Positions 29,811 to 42,980 of a stretch of DNA of 64,000 nucleotides are shown piece after piece. Under the pieces are notes generated by a model, which saw only the letters and a program-made list of their open reading frames with translations, was not told where the DNA came from and made no database searches. The number at the start of each line of letters is the position of its first letter. Position 1 is the first letter of the stretch. The position numbers and the translations under genes were made by a program. The stretch covers positions 5,347,604 through 5,411,603 of the forward strand of contig NC_059289.1 in assembly GCF_017591435.1 (NCBI RefSeq), given 5' to 3'. Source of the stretch: Portunus trituberculatus (lineage: Eukaryota; Arthropoda; Malacostraca; Decapoda; Portunidae).

Positions 29811-31439
29811 CAATTTCATCACTCCTTGAAGTGTGATTATACTTATTTATTTCTTTATTTATCACAATTATTACTATTCTTTTCCTTGTCTCTTCATGAT
29901 CCTGTCAGCTCCTCTTCACCTTCCTCCTCCTCCTCCTCCTCCTCCTCCTCCTCCTCCTCCTTTAGGCGCGGCGTGTTATTCTTGCCTAGCCAGTCATTCG
30001 CTCTTCGCCTTACGTCTGTGTGTTTGTTTGTTGTGTTTGTTTGCCTGGAGTGGTGGTTGCCGGGGTGAGTGGAGGCACCCTGGGAGCGGCGGGGGAGCTG
30101 CGCGCGCACCACTCACCCTTCTCGCTCCATCGGTCAAGAAAATGTCAATATTTACTTTAGTATTTGCAATTACAGCCCATATTAGCCAGCGCTCTTAACA
30201 AACAAGCAAAGGTGGACGAGGCTCTGGGTGTATGTCTGTATGTCCGGCCGTGTATGTGTGAGTGTGTGTGTGTGTGTGCGTATGTGTGCATGTACGTGTG
30301 TGTGTGTGTGTGTGTGTGAGGTACGGTTATGTGTACGTGTGTGTGTTGGTTCGCCCCCACCCAGACACCCTCCAGACGATTATATGTCATGGTGTTGGCT
30401 GGCGATATTTAGTGTCTTCTTGTATTACATTGTTGTGCAGGTTTGGCGTGCTTAGGTGCGGTGTTCATTGTATCTAGGGTGTTATCTATGTTCCCGCAAC
30501 ACACTCATGTACACACACCCGGCGCTAACGCAACTACTTCTTTAAATAGAGCCGGCAGAGTAGCGCGGGGAAGGTAAAATTCCGCAGATGATATCGGTCA
30601 GCGTGCTTAAAGGACGGGAGGAGAGGAAGAACGCTCTTTTACTTCTTTTTTCTTTTATTTTCATTACCGTCCTTATTGAACTTTCCCTTCTTTCATTTGA
30701 CTTAACAAACGACATTTCCTGCCGTTAGGAGGCTCGGGGACGACACGACACAAAAGGTCAAACAAACATTCGTTCTGTATGCGTAATTCGTCGAAAAAAA
30801 CGTTCTCTCAAAATTTTTACATTATCGCATTTTCTCTCTTATTCCCTTCATTCGCTTCCTCTTCGCCTCTTTCTTCTTTACGCGCGCGTCCCCCTTCCCT
30901 CGTCCTCTCTGGCTTGGCAGTTGAACCTCAAGGTTAAGCGAGGAGTTGCCACACGCCGCCGGGTCGAGCACCGCCTTGGGCCATGTTTTAGTGTAATCCC
31001 CACTCTGCGGATCATCCTGGGGTTAGCTTGGTGTCTGATATTACATGAAGTATAATACAAAAGCGAACCTCTGCCATCTAGTCAACAGCGAATGTCATTT
31101 GGGTGGTTTAAAGCAGCAAATACACGGGAAGAAGGTTGTGTTTACCTGGGGGAGTACAATTGCCACACGCCACCAGCCTCCCGCCACCTTGTCATAGCCA
31201 CATGCTGTCCGCTATTTTTATACGCATCCTACGTCAGCCAGCGGAGCCACGGTTTGTTTATTTCTTACAGCTGATGTTACGTGAACGGTTGAGCTGCGAG
31301 GACTGCAAGTGGGATGTCATTTTGGGATAAAGGGGGAGGGAGTGGTGAGACCAGCGCTAAGGAAGGGGGAGAGAAGAGATGCAGTGTCCAGGGGAGCGAA
31401 GCTCGGCCGCTACTCACTTGTTTTCTCTCGTTAATGGTA

Positions 31440-31442
<3 letters not shown>
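29807..31442. other. Intronic, mostly complex
   Basis: CTC run 29921-29961 and interrupted GT tract 30250-30345. 30.48-31.44 kb lacks long arrays and holds two related TTGCCACACGCC segments (about 30946 and 31158) and CRE-like TACGTCAG. No exon. Confidence 0.5.
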
Positions 31443-31481
<39 letters not shown>

Positions 31482-31760
31482 CACCTTAAACGTTTTCTTC
31501 CTTCCTCCTCACTCACTAAATGTCTTGACTTCGCCTCATCGTGAGTTAGTTAAGTTGACGTCACCTCACCACAACAAGCAGTGCCCTTTGTGGCCCGAGG
31601 TTCCTGTGTGCGTCAGAGGCGTTCAAAACCCTCGCCATCACCCCTACTAACACCTGTGAGAGCACCCGAGCCACCGACTCTTGCTTTGGTCGCGGCGACG
31701 GAAACCTCTGTACCGCTACACAACGCCAGTCAGGAATACCACGATGGCTTTGTAGTGCAA

Positions 31761-31796
<36 letters not shown>
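31443..31796. repeat. (GA)n 36 and (CT)n 34 bp
   Basis: 31443-31478 and 31763-31796, an inverted pair with a 284-bp loop. Confidence 0.9.
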
Positions 31797-31800
<4 letters not shown>

Positions 31801-32287
31801 CCATCATGCGTCCTATCACTTGCCGCCCCTGTGCTTATCTCCCGCAGCGAAAAACAGCTCATCACTATCAACGTAACCTTGCCTCCCCGCACGAATGCCA
31901 CCACTGCGGCTGCCTACCACTGCACCACCGCCACCACCATGACCGCCGCGGCATAACACCACCATCAGTAACTCGCTAGATAGGCTTGGAAGCGATCCCA
32001 TGACATTCAAGCCAGTTAACGTCGGCCTTGATGCTTTCCTGGGTTCACTTGGTCACCGCGATGGTCAGCGGCAGCACACAAGCGGACCTGACTCACGCTC
32101 TAAGGTCAGCTGCCGCCCCTCACAAGGTCTCTCGCGTCCCCCGGCCCTCCCTCCCTCCCCTCTCTCTCCCGCCACTTCATCTCCGCCTCCCGTCCTCTCC
32201 TGCATCCTCCCCCTCCCCAACCCTCTCCCCAGCCCTGTGTTACCGCGCGACAAGAAAGCAAAAGTTTAGGCCAAGGTTGCACAGTGG

Positions 32288-32288
<1 letters not shown>

Positions 32289-32319
<31 letters not shown>

Positions 32320-32346
32320 GCGCATATGAGCACCAGCCAAAGCCCA

Positions 32347-32402
<56 letters not shown>

Positions 32403-32621
32403 CAACTGATATCTGTACTCCCTCTTTTTTTTTGTGAAAGCTTTTATTCATTTATAGGCCTAACGGATAGGTCTGGGAATATGTGTCATTTGTAAAGGAC
32501 ATTATTGTTGGCAGATTGGGAGGGAAGAGAGTGGAGAAGGCGAGGAGGGATGAGGGGGAGAGGGAGAGGCGGGGTGATCTTGGTTCCCTCCACCCACCAT
32601 ACAGGGACTTGAGATTGGTCA

Positions 32622-32672
<51 letters not shown>
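32289..32672. repeat. (CA)n 26, (CT)n 52 and 49 bp
   Basis: 32289-32314, 32349-32400 and 32624-32672. Confidence 0.95.
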
Positions 32673-32674
<2 letters not shown>

Positions 32675-33353
32675 CACACTCCCTAATTCCGCACCATACC
32701 GTATTCGTGAACAAAGGAAAACTCACAGCCGTCTTTGTTTATCTTATATTTGGCTTGGACCAGCACTCGCTTACTTATCGATTGGTCTCAGAAACGTTAC
32801 ACTGTGGCCTCCTGTGTCCCGAGTTGGTGCTGGTCTTGCGGGGGCGAGTGGAAAGGCAGGCTGGCAGACTTCCCCGGGTGCACATAGGCTGCTCTCTGGT
32901 GTGTTGCATGAGCTGTGTTCACGCTAGAGTCGAGTTTTCCTGCTGGTGTCACGCTGGGTATGGTTTCGTGATAGTGTAGCGTTACCTCAGCTTTCCCCCC
33001 ACCCACACAACCACTACCACCACCACCACCACCACCCACGCTTCCCCCCTTCTTCTTCTTCCTCTTCCTCCCTCCTTCTGTTCCTTTCATCCCTCGTTCT
33101 CTTTCTCTCTCTTACACATAGCGAAGTTCTTCCGTTTACCTATCCCTTTCCTTTCCATTCTCTGCCTTCCTTTCTCTCTCATCCCCGCTTTCATTCCCAG
33201 CTGCTATTCGTCTCCTTCACTTGTTCCATATTTCTATAGTTACTTTTGTCCCTTTTTCGCTCTCCTGTATTTCCTCAGGGAGATGTTTTTGAATTCAGGA
33301 AAGGGGCGAGTGTGGATGTGGGTGGGGGAAAGGAGAGGGGGGAAAAAGAGTAT
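32673..33353. other. Intronic, nothing recognised
   Basis: Complex to 32.99 kb, then CAC and TTC/CTT-rich sequence. Confidence 0.5.
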
Positions 33354-33373
33354 CCTTTTTTTTTTTTTTTTTT

Positions 33374-33436
<63 letters not shown>

Positions 33437-33519
33437 ACCTCTCGCCCTGACCTCCCTCACCCGACCCTCCCTTTACCATCACTATCACGACGAAGACGAC
33501 CTCAGACCACGGCACTTCA

Positions 33520-33576
<57 letters not shown>

Positions 33577-33631
33577 GAAGCAAACATACGAATGGAATTT
33601 ATAAGAACGCAAACGCACGCAGGTAGGAAAT

Positions 33632-33691
<60 letters not shown>
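33354..33691. repeat. Poly(T)-(GA)n, then two (AC)n arrays
   Basis: About 21 T run into 58 bp of GA (to 33434); AC at 33520-33574 and 33632-33691. Confidence 0.95.
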
Positions 33692-33692
<1 letters not shown>

Positions 33693-33980
33693 TTAATATA
33701 GACACCACAATGTCCTACTACTAAATTCATAACGTGAATGAAGGAAGTGTTTGAGGAGTTAAAATGCCAAATATTAGCTGAAGTGAAAAATCAATAACGA
33801 CATCAACAGTGGCGAACTTTACCACTACCACCATCACCGCCACCACTAACACCACCACCACCACCGCCATCATTATTTTCTCATTTCCATTAGCGAACTG
33901 AAAAAAATGACTAAACTAACATACATTAATTATTTGTATATCTATCATTCGCTTGATTGTAGAGTGACGTGGAAGTGGTA

Positions 33981-33983
<3 letters not shown>

Positions 33984-34031
<48 letters not shown>
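33984..34031. repeat. (CT)n, 48 bp
   Basis: Pure. Confidence 0.95.
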
Positions 34032-34034
<3 letters not shown>

Positions 34035-34434
34035 GCACGGTACCGCATAAGGAGGGTGTGAAAGGAAGAGTGACTTGAGCGGAAAAGGGGAGGAACAGGG
34101 AAGAAAGAGGAAGAGGCGGGGAGGGAGACGGAGCAGCAGGAGGCGGTGGGGAGGGTGGAGGGAGCACCACATAGCAAGCCACACAAGAGCCCCGCGAGTC
34201 CTCATCTTCGCCTCATGTTACGGGTCATCGTCCAGCAGGAGGTCACTTGGCGGGTATCGGAAGACCTCTGGACGCCATGACCTCAGCTCTCGCCTTTTTG
34301 CACCTCTTTTTTTCTTTTCTTTCTTCCCCTTCCAGTTCCCCCTTTGCTTCCTTTCCCTCTTTGCAGAGGTTTGTTCGGGTGTGTGCATCGGTCCATGACT
34401 TAGCTGTGACCTGCCTCTGGTGGCGACGGGAAGG

Positions 34435-34471
<37 letters not shown>

Positions 34472-34986
34472 GCAGCCTTGCACTGTGCTAAAGAAGTCGC
34501 TGGTGTAAGATTGTTTTACGTTAGTGGCGGCGTTTCAGGGCTGTTGGATTTTGGACGTTAAGAAAATGTAAGGACACAAGAGCAGTGTTTCTTAAGGCCT
34601 GGGATCAATGAAGGCTTTTGCCACGGCTGTGTTAGGGTGTTAGTCCCTTTGATATCCCAAAATCTGGGCTGTGGAGGCTCCGCAAGGGCTCTGTTAGTTA
34701 AGGGTGTGGTGTTACATTGATCACGAGCCAAGATTACTGCTGAGGAAAGAGTGTACTTGTGTTGCGGTGTGTTGTCTTCCACCGCCCGTGATATTTGTCT
34801 GGAATTCAGGAAAAAGAAAAAAAATCTCGTACTCTCGCTCTTTTCGATAACCAGCAAAATCTGAAGTCATCCTGCGAGTGATGTCAAATAAAACGCAGAC
34901 GCAGTTCGAGGGAAAGAAAAAAAGAAGGAAAAAAAAGAGACCAATTGTACCCCGTGAAATCAAAATACATCTTAAAAGAGGGAGAT

Positions 34987-34989
<3 letters not shown>
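34032..34989. other. Intronic, one GT array, otherwise complex
   Basis: GT at 34436-34470. Sequence near 34580 (CAGTGTTTCTTAAGGCCTGG) resembles an hAT-type end but no partner end was found. Confidence 0.45.
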
Positions 34990-35054
<65 letters not shown>

Positions 35055-35308
35055 CTACATTCCCGATATTTTTATTGACTTGCAACTTTTCATGGCCCGT
35101 TCTGAACCACTTGAAATCTTGGACCCGGAACAGTGGACCCTGAACCCTGGACAGAGCACGTTTAGACTTGATTTAGGGACTGAGTAGGGAGTTGCTTCGT
35201 TTTGTATTTGCCGTTCACATCGCAGCTGCCTGAGTGGATGTCAGGCAGGGAGATGGATAGGAGAAATGGAAGCTTGGGAGGATGAGGAACCATCGAGTTG
35301 AAAGATTA

Positions 35309-35363
<55 letters not shown>
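34990..35363. repeat. (GA)n arrays, 62 and 49 bp
   Basis: 34990-35051 and 35315-35363. Confidence 0.95.
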
Positions 35364-35365
<2 letters not shown>

Positions 35366-35779
35366 CGTGGTGATTGGAAGGATGATAAATAAGAGTTAGT
35401 TAAGAAATAAGAGCAAGTAATCAGAAACAGTTGTGATGAGAGGAATGAATCACGTCCTATCAACTCGTCCCTATCCACTTCCTATATGTTAACTAGACCT
35501 GCAGACCACCACCATCACCACTGCCGTCACCATCCAGACTGTTTACGATCTTTCACGCCACGAAGACTGACATTGCAGACGGACAGGCTAGCGAGGGCGC
35601 GTCTCCCCCCATGGGCTGGTGGTGAGTAGCCGGCAGCGAGCAACGGAGCACGACTCGCCCGCACGCAAACATCCGCCGGTCACGAGACTGAGAGACTGCT
35701 TGACTTTTGTTGTTCGATGGTTAGCTAAAATGTTTATCGGCGCTGCGAAGTTAATTTGGACCTTGGGACGGCAGATTGT

Positions 35780-35833
35780 TCCAGTAGTAGTAGTAGTAGT
35801 AGTAGGATTAGTAGTAGTAGTAGTAGCAACAGC

Positions 35834-35895
<62 letters not shown>

Positions 35896-35910
35896 CAACA
35901 GCAGTAGTGG

Positions 35911-35945
<35 letters not shown>

Positions 35946-35962
35946 AGAGAATGATGATGACA

Positions 35963-36040
<78 letters not shown>

Positions 36041-36147
36041 ATGCGCAAGTGTATAGGTGTAGCGTGAAAGGCTGAGGAATGTGTTTTTTCCTGCTGAGTG
36101 TGTATGTAGTATGTATACAGAGAGCGTGACGTCTGAAACACCTGCCC

Positions 36148-36192
<45 letters not shown>
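35780..36192. repeat. (TAG)n ~165 bp, (GT)n 68 bp, (AC)n 44 bp
   Basis: 35780-35944 is TAG with two AGCAACAGC interruptions in similar context, implying internal duplication. 35969-36036 GT and 36149-36192 AC form an inverted pair. Confidence 0.95.
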
Positions 36193-36194
<2 letters not shown>

Positions 36195-36493
36195 CGTACA
36201 TTTTTCGCCTCGTATCATTATTTGTTGTTATTTCAGCCTTTTGTGTGTAATTCGTGGCGAGTGACACTTAGCCTTTAAAGTCTCGTGGGTATTTCTCTTT
36301 CCCAAACCCAGCGTAGGTAAATATGAAGGTAGTTGTCTCTCTGATACATAGGTTTTATCTCTGTCTCTTATTCTGTCTGCGTTCTCCTCTATCTCTTTGT
36401 GCTGTTGTATCTTTTTTTTTCTTTCTTTGTCTACATATCTATTTTGTCTGTCTTTTTGTGTGTTTCTATCAGTCGATCTTTCTGTGTGCGATC

Positions 36494-36564
<71 letters not shown>
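36494..36564. repeat. (CT)n, 71 bp
   Basis: Followed at once by TTCTCAG|GTCAGC, a weak acceptor-donor match. Confidence 0.95.
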
Positions 36565-36569
<5 letters not shown>

Positions 36570-38664
36570 AGGTCAGCCTCTTTCTGTCAATCTCAATACC
36601 CAATCGCCTGTTCCCATGTCACGTCTCTCTCCCCTCTCTCTCCCTCCCTCCCTCTCCCCTTTGCTCGCAGGGAACACCTCGCCTCACTGCCTCAACTTTC
36701 ACTTTCCTCGGCAGACAAGACTAGCATGCTGCGTCACTGTTCTTCTCCCCCCTTTCCCCCTCTCTGGAGTCCCTTTTCTCCTCCTCTTCCTCCGTTGCCT
36801 GCTACTTCTCTTCCTTTTCCCCACTTCTCCCTCACACTCCCGCCCGGTTCCCTTGCTGCGGACTCAGTGCTTGGGTGGGGTGGGGGAGGCGCGGGCGGTG
36901 AGGGAGGTGTCATGAGTACCTGACTGAAGTGTGACGGTGACGGTGATGGTGGTGGTGGTGGTGGTGGTGGTGGTGAGGTGGGGAGATGCAGTGTATTTGC
37001 TCGCCAACTTCGTCCAAATGCCGACTTCTTTGGGAGGGAAATGTCGATGGCTTTTTCCAGGTTGGGCCGCCTTGGTATTTGCTTGAGTGGGTCGACATTT
37101 TAGCAGAACTGTCCTCCTCCCGCAGCGTCTTTCGACATGCCGGTGCTTCTATCGACCTTTAACACGCTCCTGCTGACATTTGGAAGGTTGTGTCGAGTCT
37201 CTGCGTCGACTTCTCCAGACTGGCGGCGGCGGCGGCAGTGATGGTGGTGGTGGTGATGGTGATAGTGGTGGTGGCAATGGTGTTGGTAGGGTTAGATATG
37301 GTGGCGGCAGTGGGTGGCCGTGATGTTGTTGTAGGGACCGCAAACACACTTGGCGTCTGTCCGCTTATGTGCACGCTCATCCCGCCCTCCTCGCCCTTTC
37401 AGCCTTCTCCTTTTTCTCCGTTCTTCGTTCAGTTCCTCTCCTCCCTGCCTGCGCTTTCCTTCCTCCTTTTCCTTTCTCCCTCACGCCCATGCATCCTCGC
37501 CCCAGCTACGTTGCTGGCCTTGCACGGCCTCGCGCTGGTGACCAAACACCAAAGTAAACATTTGCCCAGGAATCTTGCATGTTGATACAGCCATTGCACG
37601 AGTGGGACAGGTGCTTGCATGGCCCCTGCTTGCGTCATCTGTTAGGCAGGGAAGGGGGAGGCGGAAAAGGGAGAAGGAAGATAAGGGCCTCGCAGTCTGG
37701 CCGGTGAAGTATGAGCGTAAATGAACGGCTGCGTGTTGTGCGTGTCGGCGCAGCTGTTTTGGTCGTGTCGCTGACGTTATCCTGAGGGTGGAATATAAAC
37801 ACGGCATCAAGTGGGCGTAGGTGGGCGGCGGGAGGTGGATTGGCGGAGGCTGCCGGGAGCACTTGGTGATTTTGACGCTGGAGGTAAATACGATAATTGA
37901 CGGATATTGATATTGAGAGCGGATGTAAACCCGAAGAGAAAGTACGAACTTGTTGTAGCGGACAAAGACGAGAACAGGAAGCCCAGAACTTGTGTGGCGA
38001 CCCCTGAGGAGGTGGTCCTGGGGCACTGCGTTCCGCTGGCTCTTCTGCAGGAGGAAGAGGAGGAGGCGGAGAAAGGAAATGGGAAGGCGAACGAAGAAAG
38101 TCAGAAAGCAATGGAAAGTAAAAGAGAAAATGGGGAAGAGGAACAGAAGAGAAAAAATGGGAGACTGAGAGGGCAAGGGTGAGGAAGAAATTGAGGAGTA
38201 GGAGCAGGAGGATAAGGAGGAGGAGGAGGAGGAGGCGGCGGCGGAGGAGGGCAAGGGGTATAGTGGGAGGAAATGCCTTATGATGGGCCTGTACACCTGC
38301 GCCCCTGTGGGTAGATAGCGTCCGCTCCATCGTGCCCCACTCACACCTTGGCCTCCACCCGCTCCTTTGTACACCAGCCACGTTGTCCATGCACTCCACA
38401 CCTCATGGTCCCCGCACACTCCACTCTCCCCATCCACAGCCCCACAGATCTGACCTTCGCCCACGCCCATGCTCCTCCCCTTGCCACTCTCACAGACATC
38501 AGACACCCTTTTCCCCACCAACACTCCACCCACACTCGCCTTCACTCACTCCCTTGCTGTCCATTGTCCACTTGTATTTATTCACGAAAGACCTGCACAT
38601 TTTATCTTGACACATAGCCTACCTGAGCTCACAGCCTACCCCTATTTGGCCAACCTTCCCTCCC

Positions 38665-38669
<5 letters not shown>
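36565..38669. other. Intronic, stop-poor on both strands, no gene recognised
   Basis: Contains GGT (36945-36974) and GGAG (38210-38245) runs. A 354-codon minus-strand open frame spans 37481-38545, but a 254-codon frame overlaps it in another register and both are compositionally driven. Confidence 0.5.
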
Positions 38670-38727
<58 letters not shown>

Positions 38728-38913
38728 TGGGCCCAGTATTGATCAGGCTCTCTAGTTTTTTGACTCATGAATGCGACAGTTTAATGCCTTGCCGTGCACG
38801 TGCTGCCTAATGACGGCGCACTTTTAATGACCAATCCTGAGGGGGAGGAACTGAGCCAACAGGAGCGGGGGTCACCTTGCTTGCCTCCACCCACACCACA
38901 CGCCTATACGTAA

Positions 38914-38985
<72 letters not shown>
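38670..38985. repeat. (GT)n 52 and (CT)n 68 bp
   Basis: 38670-38721 and 38918-38985. Confidence 0.95.
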
Positions 38986-38988
<3 letters not shown>

Positions 38989-39591
38989 TAAAAACTAAAA
39001 GCTGAAGATGTTTTAAGTTTCTGTCGTAAGAAAGATTCATTTGTAGCTCCGTGATACAGACAAGGGAGGAAGAGGAGGAGGAGGAGGAGAGAAGAAGAAA
39101 GGAGGTGGAACACTAATAATCTTTGACCAAAGAAAGGGTTAGAGAGAACAAGAGCAAAGTTAAGACTGAAGGAAACGAAATGAGTACGGTAGAGAGGATG
39201 AAGATGGGAAGAGAAGAATAGGAGAAGGTGGAGGTGGAGGAGGTGGAGGAGGCGGTCTGGAGTAAAAGCGGAAACACCTGACAATGGTGGAACGAAGGTA
39301 ATTGGATGCTAAGACAATGGGTCGACGATTCTGCCAATAAATACTGAGATAATCCCCACACTCGTCCTCGAGAATGACCCTTGGGCCCACCGTCTCCAAG
39401 GCCCCAAGTCGCGTGAAGGAGGTGTGGTCGGTTGGACATAGATAGGGGCAGTGTTGGGGGATCGCAGCCCCGGTGGTGGTGGTGGTGGTGGTGGTGGAAT
39501 GGTTGAGGTCTGGAAGGGAATGTTGGTTATCGGAAGTAAGGAACTGAAAGGTTACGAGAGGATGATGATGTGTTTATTATTAGATGATTTA

Positions 39592-39735
39592 GCAGCAGCA
39601 GTAGCAGCAGTAATAGTAGTAGTACATAGTAGTAGTTGTAGTAGTAGTAGTAGTAGTAGTAGCAGCAGTAGTACGTAGTAGTAGTAGTAGTAGTAGTAGT
39701 AGTTGTAGTAGTTGTAGTAGTTGTAGTAGTAGTGA
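39592..39735. repeat. (TAG)n mosaic, ~144 bp
   Basis: Interrupted by TTG, CAG and TACG. GTAGTACATAG/GTAGTACGTAG suggests internal duplication. Confidence 0.95.
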
Positions 39736-40902
39736 TAGTGATGAGAATATGCAATTTTTAATAGATATATTTCACTACTAGTATTCACTATAGTTGTAGC
39801 TGCACTGGTAGTGATGGTGGTAGTAGTTGCGTGGACGCTGTTAGCTTATAGAATAATGGTTATGGTTGGAGTAAGGGAGGGGTGATGGCGGCGGATGGTG
39901 ATGGTGATGGTGGTGGTGGTTTGGTCGCTTCGCTCTCTCTTGTCCAGGATTACAAGGTTCCAGCGGGCGGCCACGTGGTTGCCGCAGCGCCCTGGAGTGG
40001 TGCCCACCGCCGCCCCAGGTCTGTCCTTCCTGGAACCCCAACGTATGCGGGAAGACAGGAGGGGTAGGGGTTAGGGGCTTGGGAGGCACATACCCGCCTT
40101 CGAACACTCATTTGCAGGAAAGGCGAGGCGGTGGTCGGCGTTTCTCGACACTGGAAGAAATTTTGGAGTTTTACGGTCGCCTTGCTGGCTGCATAAGCTT
40201 TCGTGTTCGTTTTTTATGGTCTGTAGCGCAGCGTTCGTATCCTACATGGCGGTGACCGTGGCGCGGCTGCATGTCCGCGTGTCCTCCGTCGTGAGTGGTG
40301 GTTCTTAAATTCTTCAAGATGTAATTATTTCTATAGCAAAAAAAGGGTTAATATGTACCGCTGACCGAGGGTTGAAGGGAGGACGGGCGGGGAGGTGGGC
40401 GGGGGAAGCGAAGGTTCCCTCCTGCAGCAGTGGAAGTCGCTGGCGCCCCGTGACTCACAGGGAAGCCTCGGCTGACACGCCACTCTCACCCTGCCCCCAC
40501 CACCACCACCACCACTATTACCAACACACTGCACCCCGCACCACCATTTTAACCTTCCCCCACACCCCACACCATCTCACCACCACCACGCTGAGTCCCC
40601 TCCGCCTATCTCCACCAGCACACTGCCACCGCCTTACCAAAATCAATCCCCCGCGAGCAAGACGTCCTCCCGCCGCCTCTCGGGACGGCGGCGAGGGCTG
40701 GGCGGGGAGGAACAGCGAAAGTCGAAGCGATGGGGGAAGCGGCGGTCTGGCGGCAGGTCCCCATTGAGGCAGCGGGCGGCAGGAAGTTCCAGGAACCACG
40801 CGGTGACTCGCACATTCCCTCTCGTTCCCGGATTCCGGCATTGGTGAAGCACTACAGATTCCTCGTTAGGTCGCAGAGAGAGGAAGGCCGCGGCAGGGAA
40901 AG

Positions 40903-40927
40903 CGGGGCGGGGCGGGGCGGGGCGGGG
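40903..40927 (+). repeat. (GGGGC)n run, G-quadruplex-forming potential
   Basis: Five GGGGC-type units in a CpG-rich block also offer GC boxes. Confidence 0.6.
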
Positions 40928-41084
40928 AGAGACAGGCAGAGAGAGACTGGTGGTGCAGCTTGAGTCGCCGCTGAAGCGCGTGTGTTCTTGTGCCCTTCAG
41001 GGGTGAGCGAGATGCGGGCAGGGCGGGAAGACGGTACCGGATCGGGAGGAGGGGGCGGGCGAGGCGGCACTGACGTGACGCCTG

Positions 41085-41430
41085 TAATTGTCCTGATGTA
41101 GACACTCAATTTTAATGGCCTCGTAATTTCATGCAAATGAGGCGAGACAGTTTGTCATGATGAATTTGTTCTTTTAAATAACTTCAATAATTGTTTTAGG
41201 CCCGCGGCGCTAATGGTCCGTCGTGGTGCATTGTGTCGTGTGCCGCCCGCCGGGAGGGTCTCGTCGCTGAGGAGCCCTCGCTGCCGCCCATGACTGGCGG
41301 GCGGCGGCCGCGGGACGTCCTCTTCCACACGCGCCACCATTATACCAGTCATTTATTCCTTATGCAAATCACTGGTTAATACAGTTTTATATCATAATCA
41401 CTCATAATTTGCTTGTTTCTCTAATGAGTT
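41085..41430. promoter_or_regulatory. Candidate enhancer: TAAT-rich block with two POU octamers
   Basis: ATGCAAAT occurs at 41131-41138 and again at 41362-41369. Between about 41090 and 41430 there are at least eight TAAT/ATTA homeodomain cores (for example TAATTG, TTTAATGG, CAATAATTG, CATAATCACTCATAAT). The sequence is complex, free of microsatellites, and split by a GC-rich CpG segment at 41205-41335. Function is inferred from motif density only. Confidence 0.35.
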
Positions 41431-41451
41431 TTTATTCTCCTACAGGTGAGT
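41421..41451 (+). other. Candidate recursive splice site (zero-length exon)
   Basis: A branch-point-like CTAAT (41421-41425), a pyrimidine tract, and CTACAG ending at 41445 are followed immediately by GTGAGT at 41446. A juxtaposed strong acceptor and donor is the signature of ratchet points in long Drosophila introns. It sits ~31.3 kb into the inferred intron. A second donor, GTAAGG at 41535, would define an 89-nt 'recursive exon' whose inclusion would shift the frame. Confidence 0.4.
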
Positions 41452-42980
41452 TGTGTGGCGGCAGAGGTGTGTGTGTGTGCGTGCGAGCAACGCGGGGAGG
41501 CGCCAGCAGCGCAGCACCCACAGTGACTTCGTTGGTAAGGAATGCAGAGTATCTTATCTTGTGTCATTATGTGTTGCGAAAGTTCGGAGGGCGAAGTGAG
41601 GCCTTTGTGTCATAGTTGAGTCCCGTTCTCCTGCGGCCTTCACTGCGCGGCGCCCTCGCTTCCCTCTACCGACTCGGCCTGGCGTTGAGTTCTTAATAGC
41701 AGGAAAAGAGAGTTTGGAACCTTGTGTCGGTCGTGGCCTTGTTATTCCTCAGAGTCTCAAAAACGAGTCTAGCCCGCAGTGTTTCTTCTTTTTTCACTGC
41801 CTTGATTCAAACCGTATCGTTAGCAGCTGACGGGGCCGAACATGGCCGGGCCGAGGTCTCCAAGGGCGGCATTGCTGTAGCAGCAGCACCAGTATAGCCT
41901 GCCCGGCGCTCCCTCAACGTGGTAATTGTGTGGTGATTGTGGCGGGCTGGAGGTGTGAGTGTCGCCCTTGTGTGTTGAAGGGGGTTATTGTGTGGCGTTA
42001 GTGCGAGGCGCCTGGGGCGACCGCCTGGCGTGATTGTGTCCGTAACGTTGACGTGACGCACGGGACCAAGTGACGCACACGCTCCATTTTCCACGGCGAG
42101 ATGCTTTGTCGCGGCACAGGCGAGTTCCCTCCAAGGCGAACACGATTACCTCGCCTGCGGGTGATACGTGCCTGTGTGGGCTGCACCTGACCCACCCCCT
42201 TGACGGGTAAGAGTGAGCTCAGTCCAGAACGGGATCAGTGTTGGGGGTGGTTGGGAGGAGGGAGGGCTGGGAGACACCAGGTCGCTGCCAGCCATGAGGT
42301 GTACGCACGAGTACTCTGCCAACACTCTCCACTGTCCGGCCGTGACGGCACCACTTCCCCGCCTCGCTAATTCCCGCCCATCACATTCTTGGTGGCGCTG
42401 TGTTAGAAAGGTGGCTGTGAGGCCGCGGAGGCTGCCGCGCGAGTCGCTCTTCTACTACAAAGATGGGCGGCGTGATTTGGAGATAAAACACTTGACTGTG
42501 GCACATTCCTGCACTACAGAACCAGATTCATGGTGGCGCCTCAGTCCCAGTGTATATATGGAATACATTTCCTACGTACTTGAAGCGTGGCGCGTTGATT
42601 GGTGGGTGTGGATGACTGGTGACGGATGGCGGCCAGCGGGGAACAGATAGATGGGGACTTTATGTAATGCTGTATGAGGTGGAGGGTACGACCTTAAGAA
42701 TTATGTCCCTGTGAGTGTACCCATCGCCTGGCCACCTCTTTGTGCTCATGGCAAGGGTGGGCCTCTCCTGAACCTCTCCTAACCTGCCGCACTTTGCCTC
42801 TCCGCCCTCACACTCACTGTGTCCACCTGCAACAGGATCGAGGCGTGGGGGCGACTCGGGAAGGTCACCTCGGCGTGTAATTGTTTACATCCCCAGCCAT
42901 ACTTGACCGAGTTTGCCTGTTTTGCCTTGAGCCTCATTTGGGGTACGAAGGTCGAGGTGGGTGATTGTAAGATTTACAAG

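Noticed and set aside
34575..34850. hAT-type transposon end (CAGTGTTTCTTAAGGCCTGG)
   Set aside because: Only one end resembles an hAT terminus; no inverted partner or 8-bp duplication was found nearby.
37481..38545. 354-codon minus-strand open frame, the longest in the window
   Set aside because: A second long frame (37635-38399) overlaps it in another register. Both owe their length to stop-poor CTC/TCC and CpG composition, with no domain, no family-like block and no flanking promoter or splice pattern.
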